From an uncultured Bacillota bacterium (GTDB lineage: Bacteria > Bacillota > Clostridia > Peptostreptococcales > Anaerovoracaceae), in the NCBI GenBank assembly GCA_946631075.1, contig CAMOZS010000071.1:1-7912 (forward strand): DNA of 7,912 nt, given 5' to 3'. The notes under the pieces are model-generated. The model made no database searches. It had not been told where the DNA came from and worked only from the letters and a program-made list of their open reading frames with translations. Position 1 is the first letter of the stretch. Every line of letters begins with the position of its first letter. Shown here one piece after another: positions 1-5,900 of the stretch. The position numbers and the translations under genes are program-made.

Positions 1-1541
1 GCAATCAGGATGATGCCGCAGCCCACTACGAGCAGTGCACCGAGGATGTAGAAGATGGTTGTACCGATACCACCGGTGGAGGGAAGCTCGGATCCCTGAG
101 TGTTCACGACCGGGAATGTCATGCTCGTTTCGTCATTAACTGTTGTTTCAACAGTTGCATCAGTATCACTCATGTTCGTGATCGTATAAGCAGACTCTGA
201 GCCATCAATCGTAACCTTGTAGCTTACCAGGACATCCGGATTATCAGTGTCATATGTCGGTGTGATTACAACGGTATGCGGTGTGGAGTCCTTGACATAA
301 CCAGCCGGAGCTGCAGTTTCTGTCAGGGTGTAAGTTCCTGCATCCAGACCATTGAAGGAGATATAACCTTCTGCTGTTGATGTAGCTGTATAGGTCTTAC
401 CATTTCCTACCAGCTGGAATGTTGCTCCACCAAGCGGCTTGTACGTTGTCCACGCTTTGCCTTCGACCCAGGAGGTGAAGTCGGTGATTGTCTGACCATT
501 CTCGTCAACACCGATCTTGATAAGTTCTCTGGTCTTTTCACTGCCATGGTTTCCGCCATTCAGATTAGCGTCGAGTGAGAAGGTGTAGTGACGTGTAATG
601 TCTTCTTTATCCTTTGTAGAAGTCGGAGAGTTCGAGAACTCCAGCTTAGCCTTGTTATCCATATAGGTAACATTGTTAGTGGCCTCAGTAGTAACCTCTG
701 CGCTATAGGTGATCTCAACCTGCGGTGTAGCTCCGTTCAAGCCAGTCAGATATGCTTTGGCAAATTCGACTTTGAAGCCTGATGTGCCGTTCGGTGTAAT
801 GGTGACATTTGTATCAGACTCTGTGATTGTCTCATCTCCATACTTTACCGTGATCGGTGTCTGAAGCTTCAGGCCAGCTGACAGTGTATCGGTGATTTCA
901 AACCTAGGATTCTTAAAGCTTGTTCCATAGGAAGGGATCGTTGCAGTGATCTTATACGGGATCACATCACCCGGCTTAGTGTCAATGTACTTGTCTGCTC
1001 CAACAACATCCTTGTCGAACGGAACAGAACTCTTCTTCACTACAGCAGAAGTGCCAATTGTATCACTGAATGCAACTGTGTTATTACCCTCATAATAGTC
1101 TGCGGATACGAATGCAGGATTATAGACTGTATCTTTGTTGTCGGCTGCCGGAACCGCCTTCAGATAATACAGACCGGCAGCAACCGGTGTGGCTGTGAAT
1201 TTCGTTCCATCTGCAGCATCCGGAGTCATATTTCCTGTAGCTGTTGCTGTTGCCAATGCTTCCGCGATCTTTGTTGCTTCCGCGTCTGTAATCCCATCAA
1301 CCAGATCGTTAAGAGCAACATTGGTTGCTGTTCCCAGAGTTGTCAGGGCCCAGTTTCCATCTTTCCACTCAACGAGCTGATAATAGCTGACGCTGTCGCC
1401 TTCAGTTACCCCTGTTGCTGTAATCGTGTTCTCCGGGTTCTCCATCAAATCCCCTGTCGCCGCGAACGATGTCGCGATCCCCATTGTCATCGCTACGGTC
1501 AGTGACAGTACCACAGCGATCAGTTTCTTCATCTTTTTCAT
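1..1541 (-). CDS. Major pilin shaft subunit, SpaH/EbpB-like, LPXTG-anchored (3' end cut by window edge)
   Basis: Probable shaft protein of a sortase-assembled pilus, exported and covalently polymerised on the cell surface. 513 codons are visible. Residues 1-27 are a signal peptide (MKKMKK, hydrophobic core, likely cleavage at SFA|AT). An N-terminal domain to about 165 contains the stretch YNPAFVSADYYEG, which I recall from clostridial major pilins. An isopeptide-type D2 domain follows with FDKDV (K177 the likely bond lysine). A Cna-B domain starts near 318 with K342, E-box YTLTETAPAGY (E408), and N456 or N480 as the possible partner. LPSTG lies at 486-490, followed by a membrane segment, so only the last few residues are missing. 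No classical YPK pilin motif is present; K169/K170 in VVKKSS are candidate linkage lysines (inference). The start at 1541 has AAAGGAAAGG upstream; an in-frame ATG at 1568 lacks a good ribosome site. It lies 125 nt after the signal peptidase gene. Base composition looks more AT-rich than in the tip gene. Confident of pilin; its shaft role is inferred. Confidence 0.92.
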   Translation of the reverse strand, partial: MKKMKKLIAVVLSLTVAMTMGIATSFAATGDLMENPENTITATGVTEGDSVSYYQLVEWKDGNWALTTLGTATNVALNDLVDGITDAEATKIAEALATATATGNMTPDAADGTKFTATPVAAGLYYLKAVPAADNKDTVYNPAFVSADYYEGNNTVAFSDTIGTSAVVKKSSVPFDKDVVGADKYIDTKPGDVIPYKITATIPSYGTSFKNPRFEITDTLSAGLKLQTPITVKYGDETITESDTNVTITPNGTSGFKVEFAKAYLTGLNGATPQVEITYSAEVTTEATNNVTYMDNKAKLEFSNSPTSTKDKEDITRHYTFSLDANLNGGNHGSEKTRELIKIGVDENGQTITDFTSWVEGKAWTTYKPLGGATFQLVGNGKTYTATSTAEGYISFNGLDAGTYTLTETAAPAGYVKDSTPHTVVITPTYDTDNPDVLVSYKVTIDGSESAYTITNMSDTDATVETTVNDETSMTFPVVNTQGSELPSTGGIGTTIFYILGALLVVGCGIILI

Positions 1542-1546
1542 CTTCG

Positions 1547-1556
1547 CCTTTCCTTT
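1547..1556 (-). promoter_or_regulatory. Ribosome binding site deciding the pilin start
   Basis: On the minus strand this reads AAAGGAAAGG, ending five bases before the ATG at 1541. It favours that ATG over the in-frame ATG at 1568, whose nearest good purine run (GAGG) is about 25 bases upstream. The alternative would add only a charged nine-residue extension (MKDKKGKAK) to the signal peptide. Confidence 0.6.
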
Positions 1557-1601
1557 CTTGTCCTTCATGCTTATCAACAACCAACCAATAATTCCTCGTT
1601 G

Positions 1602-1607
1602 TTTATA
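1602..1607 (-). promoter_or_regulatory. Candidate -10 box for the pilin gene
   Basis: The minus strand reads TATAAA here, one mismatch from TATAAT, 60 bases before the pilin start. No recognisable -35 lies 16-18 bases upstream (AGCAAA at 17), so this is weak alone. An internal promoter would fit the need for excess shaft subunit. No convincing terminator separates the signal peptidase gene from the pilin; the only structure is a weak 4-bp stem (GCCC/GGGC) at about 1651-1664. Confidence 0.28.
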
Positions 1608-1666
1608 CTGCGTCCAGTCCAGCCTTTGCTCCGGCCGGGGGAGTTACAACGCCCGGTGATGGGCTG

Positions 1667-2389
1667 TTAGTGAATGGGGCCGATCCGGTTCAGAGGCCAG
1701 ATTCGGAACGTTACCCTTCCAACGATCTGTTCGGGGGTGACGCAGCCTACCGAAGTACTTCGGGAGTCGACGGACACATCCCGGTTATCACCGAGGACGA
1801 AGACCCGCTCCTCCGGCACCTGGTATGGAAAGTCGATGTTCGGCTCGCCGTAGGCTTTCTCCTCCAGATAGGGTTCATCGATCAGCTGCTGGTCCACGTA
1901 GACGTTGCCGTCCAGGTCGATATCGACCCATTGACCGGAAGTGGCGATGACCCGCTTCACCAATATGTTGTTGTTATAATAGAACGCGATCACATCTCCG
2001 GTTTCGAAGCTGGACCCCTTGAGCGAAAACACCAGGTCTCCACTCCAAAGCGTGGCGTTCATTGACTGTCCGTAAATTCGGAGCACCGGCAGGAACAGCA
2101 TGGCTACCAGTATAGCTACCGCCGCTACGACGATCAGAGTGTTGGTGGTGCTCATGATCGACTTTCGCAGCCGCTCCGCGTATGACACCCGTTCAAAGGC
2201 TGATCTTAGCTCAGCTGTCTCCGGCAGGTCCCGGCCGATCAAAGGCTGGACTGCGGGGGCCGGTGTCTCCGGCGCGTCATTTCCTGTATCCTGCGGATCT
2301 CCTGCGGCGTCCCCTGTAAATCTGCCCGGAGCGCTCTCGGCGCTGTAGGTCTCGATCTCAGGGCGCTCTTCCAGGTATCCCTTACTCAT
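1667..2389 (-). CDS. lepB: Type I signal peptidase, pilus-associated
   Basis: Membrane serine protease (S26 family) that removes signal peptides from exported proteins, here probably the flanking pilins. It has 240 residues. Residues 1-82 are a long, acidic, Pro/Ala-rich cytoplasmic tail, then one membrane segment at about 83-104, then the catalytic domain outside. Catalytic Ser109 lies in GQSMNATL and the general-base Lys145 in ILVKRVIA. The late conserved box GDNRDVSVDSR is at 200-210. Both catalytic residues are present, so it should be active, unlike the inactive signal-peptidase-like pilus chaperones of some streptococci. The usual SMxPTL box reads SMNATL, with Ala for Pro. The start at 2389 has AGGAGG four bases upstream and overlaps the end of the coiled-coil gene by 8 nt, which points to translational coupling. 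The pilin follows after 125 nt. I am sure of the family; dedication to pilins is inferred from position. Confidence 0.95.
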   Translation of the reverse strand: MSKGYLEERPEIETYSAESAPGRFTGDAAGDPQDTGNDAPETPAPAVQPLIGRDLPETAELRSAFERVSYAERLRKSIMSTTNTLIVVAAVAILVAMLFLPVLRIYGQSMNATLWSGDLVFSLKGSSFETGDVIAFYYNNNILVKRVIATSGQWVDIDLDGNVYVDQQLIDEPYLEEKAYGEPNIDFPYQVPEERVFVLGDNRDVSVDSRSTSVGCVTPEQIVGRVTFRIWPLNRIGPIH

Positions 2390-2696
2390 AGCGCCTCCTG
2401 ATGTTCTCCAGATAGATCGCGGCCGCCTTCTCGGCTTCCTTGAATATATCCGTCACCTGCAGGGAGGCCTCTGCGATGGATCCCACCTTCTGGAACTGGA
2501 GCTGCCGGTCTTCCAGCTGGGCTTCCAGTTCAGCCACTCTGGCTCTCAGAGCATCGATCTCCTCGCCCTGGGCCAGCATGATCTCCAGAAGTTCTTTTTT
2601 CTTAAGCTTATCCAGACGCGGCTCACCAGCCTTTGCTGCTTTCGCTGATGCGTCCGGCTCTTTATTGGCGTTTTTCTTCGATGATAACAGCGCCAT
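2382..2696 (-). CDS. Small coiled-coil protein coupled to the signal peptidase, function unknown
   Basis: Cytoplasmic protein of 104 residues with no signal peptide or membrane segment. Residues 1-25 are basic and Ala-rich. Residues 28-72 form a strongly heptad-patterned helix (KKKELLEIMLAQGEEI, then RARVAELEAQLEDRQ). A second helical block at 73-104 contains SIAEASLQV, then FKEAEKAAAIYLENI, ending RRRYE. Similar small proteins with a KxELLEIML..EEI start and a SIAEASL centre seem to recur beside signal peptidases in clostridial surface-protein loci; this is recollection, not a search. The start at 2696 has AAGGAG nine bases upstream. Its stop overlaps the peptidase start (ATGAGTAA), so the two are probably made in matched amounts. 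It might act as a cytoplasmic scaffold for the peptidase's long N-terminal tail, but nothing in the sequence proves this. It is certainly coding; the function is open. Confidence 0.85.
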   Translation of the reverse strand: MALLSSKKNANKEPDASAKAAKAGEPRLDKLKKKELLEIMLAQGEEIDALRARVAELEAQLEDRQLQFQKVGSIAEASLQVTDIFKEAEKAAAIYLENIRRRYE

Positions 2697-2754
2697 GTCT
2701 CAGAACTCCTTTCCGCGGCCTGCCAACAAGCTGCATTTGCCTTGATCTGTCTGA

Positions 2755-2788
2755 AGTATATCAGCTTCGCTGTCAAATCATCTGTCAA
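2755..2788 (-). promoter_or_regulatory. Candidate internal promoter before the coiled-coil/peptidase genes
   Basis: The minus strand reads TGATATACT at 2763-2755, an extended -10 (TGn plus TATACT, one mismatch from TATAAT), 58 bases before the ATG at 2696. Upstream there are two exact TTGACAG copies 12 bases apart (2788-2782 and 2776-2770). Neither has ideal -35 spacing: 22 and 10 bases to TATACT, or 19 from the first TTGACA to an alternative TGATAT. The extended -10 could compensate. The repeat may instead be a regulator site. Confidence 0.42.
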
Positions 2789-2840
2789 TAATCCGAGAGA
2801 AATGCTTGCTTTTTCTTTCTTATTGACCGCCGGTTTCCTC

Positions 2841-2870
2841 ATAGGATGGAGATACCTTCAGCCATCCTAT
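2841..2870 (-). repeat. Inverted repeat (9-bp hairpin) in the tip to coiled-coil gap
   Basis: ATAGGATGG at 2841-2849 pairs exactly with CCATCCTAT at 2862-2870 around a 12-nt loop. On the transcribed (minus) strand it follows the larger hairpin by 7 nt. No T-run follows it on the minus strand (next bases GAGGAAACC), so it is not a canonical terminator. It may stabilise or process the mRNA between the tip and shaft parts of the operon. Confidence 0.6.
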
Positions 2871-2877
2871 TCCATTA

Positions 2878-2917
2878 TGCCACCCGAAACCTGTTTCGGC
2901 AAGGTTTTCGGGTGGCA
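2878..2917 (-). repeat. Strong hairpin with an alternative fold, downstream of the tip gene
   Basis: TGCCACCCGAAACC at 2878-2891 pairs with GGTTTTCGGGTGGCA at 2903-2917: 12 uninterrupted base pairs, one bulged base, then 2 more. Inside it, CCGAAAC-CT-GTTTCGG (2884-2899) is a perfect 7-bp hairpin that cannot form together with the long one. It begins 45 nt past the tip stop codon. On the minus strand it is followed by TAATGGAATAGG, with no U-tract. That argues against intrinsic termination and for mRNA processing, partial attenuation or 3'-end protection (inference). Confidence 0.65.
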
Positions 2918-2962
2918 CGTTCTTGCCAGATTTGTGATGTTTATGACATGTAAACCCCTTTT

Positions 2963-5900
2963 TTATGATGCCCGCCTGCGGGCGATCAGCGTGATCCCGC
3001 AGCACAGGATCAGAATGCTTCCCAGCAGATAGATCCAGGTGGTACCCGGGCCGCCGGAAGACGGAAGCTCAACACCGGCTTTGTTCAGGATCTGATAGGT
3101 GACCGAAGCAGCCGATGTATCATTGACGGAATCGTAAGCGATGCTGTGGGCCCCGTCCGGGAGCACCCTGACTGCCATTCCGGTATCCTGTCCGTCCAGA
3201 CCCGTGACCTTGATCGTAGCTTCCTGCTTCCAATCGGAAAGCTCGTACGGATCCGGCTTTGTCTGTGACTGGGCGTTATCCGATTTCTTCTTCCAGGTGT
3301 TGTGCCCGGTCAGATCGATCGATACGCGCAGGACATCGGGCAGGAGCTCGTATCCGTCCGGCGCCTTAGTCTCCTTCAGGTAGTAGGGCTCATCGTAGTC
3401 CTCCTTATCCTTCAGAAGAGCAAGGGCATCTGTTGTCAATGTCCCGTTCGCTGTTGTCAGGTGCTGGACCACTACGCACTTTCCGACGCCGTCCAGGTCG
3501 ACCTTGGCGATCTGGTCATTGGCGATCTCTTCCGCTGTGGCCCTGCGCATGAGATCGAATTCCGCGGTACTGTCGGTGATGGCATTCCGTGTCTGGTCCA
3601 CCTTATTGATCTGCAGCTTCTTGGCGAAGACATTGATCACATGAATATTCTCGCTGGTCTCCGTACCGGCCGCGTGGCCCTGGTACATGGTCCCGAAAGT
3701 TCCTGTGTGGAAGTCAGCGGTGTTGCTTCCTCCCTGCCCTCTGGGAAGGACCGTGTAGTCCGGAGAATAGACCACCTTGAGCGTATACTTCTCGACTTCG
3801 TCTCCGGTGACCGCGGTGTCATGAGGTGACTTCCCGATCAGGTCAGCCTCTTCTCCGGCAGCGATCTCCTTTTTCAAAGTGATGACGATGTTACTGTTAT
3901 CGTCGATCCCGTAAACATGGTAGGGGATCCGGATGCCGCTTCCGGTCATTGCCTGGCTCATGAACTCATCCCATTTGGGCTCATTCTTCGTATAATCCCA
4001 CCAGCTGTAATTCTGACCTGCCGCCAGCTTCCTGAGCAGGCTGTTCATGGGATAGGTCTGCCTGTCTCCGCTGGCCTCGCCTTCCCTGTCGTCGCCGATG
4101 GATTCAGTCAGCGGGTACCAGTTGTTTCCGGTCTGAACCTTGCCGGTATCCGGCAGTTGGTCTCCATCAAGATCGACCGCACAGCCTTTCTTCACCACTT
4201 CTTCGACATCGATCTTTCGCCAGAGCTCTTTTATCTGCTCCTTGGGATCCACCTCTGCCCCCAGATAGACCGTCCACTCTGTCTCATTGTGGCCGAAAGA
4301 GAGCTCGTTCACATTGACCAGGGGTGTCTGACGGTTCTGGACCGGATGGAACTTGTCCTTATTGACGACCTGATCCAGGTCGGTGGTGATGGTCACCTTG
4401 TGGCCGGGATTGTTCTTTGTCGAATATTCCTTGGCTTCAAATACAGCGTTTCCTGTATTGGTCGCCACAGCGTTTCCGCCCAGGAAATCTTCCTTGGCCT
4501 TGACGTAGATGGTGCCGTCCCATCCTTCCGGCTGGAAGGCCTGTCCCTCCCATTTGATGGTCTTGCCATCGGGCTGGACTGTGCCGTAAGGCTTCGTCAG
4601 GTCATTGGTCAGATCTCCGCTGAGGGAAATATGGTCCCCCACCTTCAGGGGCCGGCCCGTCTGCCGGTCGACCGGATAAAAGGCGTCGTTCACCGTATCC
4701 GTCACATCGCCGTAAACCGTACAGGGCTGGAGGATCTTCTTCACGATCTCCAGCAGGACGTTCTCCAGCTCATCGCCCGACTCCGCTTCGAAGAACATGT
4801 GCTCCCCGTCTATGGTATCCGCGATATCAAACAAAAGCTGGTTGCCCCTTTCCACGTCCTTCATGGAAAGTCCGACGGTGATCAGCGTGATCCCATTTTC
4901 CTCGTAAGTTTTTTTGATCGCTTTGATCCTGTTGATCAGCTCAGTCGTTTTTTCATCCAGTGTATGGCTGCCTGTGTTATAGGAGTCCGTATCGAGCTTT
5001 CCCCCAAACTGCGGGGCGCCGTCAGTGATCAGGATGGCATACTTGGTATTGGAATCCCCCCATGTGAAGTTAAGGGCATCAGACAAAGCCTTGTCCGTCC
5101 TTGTGCCGCCTTCCGTCTCATAATCGATCGAAAGGGAATTATGGTCATTTAATTCCACGAATTTATGGTCCGGGCTTGTATCCTTGACCTGCCAGGAGAA
5201 TGTGTTCCAGGCCGCCCGCACCTTGGGAGCATCGCTGCTGTCAGCTGCAATGTTCAGGATTCCCAGGACCTCATTCAGTGTGCTGACCGTGTTGTCGATG
5301 CTCTGCTTCTGATGGAAGGATCTCTCGACCGCCTTGCCGCTACTGTCGTTGTCTCCGCTAACATAGATGGGATAGTTGAAATCCGTATCTGCGCCGAATT
5401 TCGTGGAGCTGCTTATGCTCTCCGCTCTCCGGTTGCCTTTGTCATCTTCGGCCTGATTATCGAAGGATGAGTCGACCCGGTACCAGCTGCCGCCTTCATA
5501 GAAGATCCGGAAGACCGTAGCTCTGGTGCTCTTCTCCGCGATAACGTAGTACTCTGTGCCTATATCCAGGCCCCAGTCCTGCCAGGCGTACCTCGCGGGA
5601 CCGCCCCACCAGCCCCATTCCGTCACATCATTGATCTGCCTGATATTCCTGGTCCCGATCTCTCCTCCCTGGGCGTTCTTAGCCGCCACCAGCTTGGAGG
5701 GGAACTTCATGGAACCGGAAACGTCCAGGATCAGACCCAGATCCACCGTTCCCGTAAAGGACGAAAGGGATGACTTGGTGGTCAGGTCCACCCGGTAGAT
5801 CCGGTTCTCGTAGTCGTAGACCTCGGCCGTCTTCCTGGTCGCCTTCTCATCGAGAGGAACATTCTCCGACTTGATCTCGTCCACCCACTCTTTCAGGCTC

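Noticed and set aside
1542..1568. Upstream in-frame ATG (1568) as pilin start
   Set aside because: It has no Shine-Dalgarno sequence at proper distance and would add only a charged extension to a complete signal peptide; the ATG at 1541 has AAAGGAAAGG.
1402..1584. Minus-strand open frame of 60 codons over the pilin signal-peptide region
   Set aside because: Out-of-frame shadow of the pilin start with an unnaturally charged translation (runs of Asp, Glu, Arg, Gly).
1581..1606. AACAAC/GTTGTT stem with a GAGGAAT-TTG mini reading frame before the pilin
   Set aside because: The stem is only 6 bp with a 16-nt loop, and the frame is four codons (TTG GTT GGT TGT, stop); this is too small to separate from chance.
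2878..2925. Large hairpin read as a rho-independent terminator of the tip gene
   Set aside because: On the transcribed strand the stem is followed by TAATGGAATAGG, with no T-run. On the other strand the tail (CGTTCTTGCC) is only partly T-rich and there is no gene to terminate.
2820..3005. Small minus-strand open frame of 61 codons between tip and coiled-coil genes
   Set aside because: It starts inside the tip gene in another frame and runs through both hairpins; there is no ribosome site and its composition reflects the repeats.
3917..5152. Long open frame of 411 codons on the plus strand within the tip gene
   Set aside because: It lies wholly antisense to a protein with clear VWA motifs. 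Its translation has no recognisable domain, and such frames arise from GC-rich third positions of the real gene.
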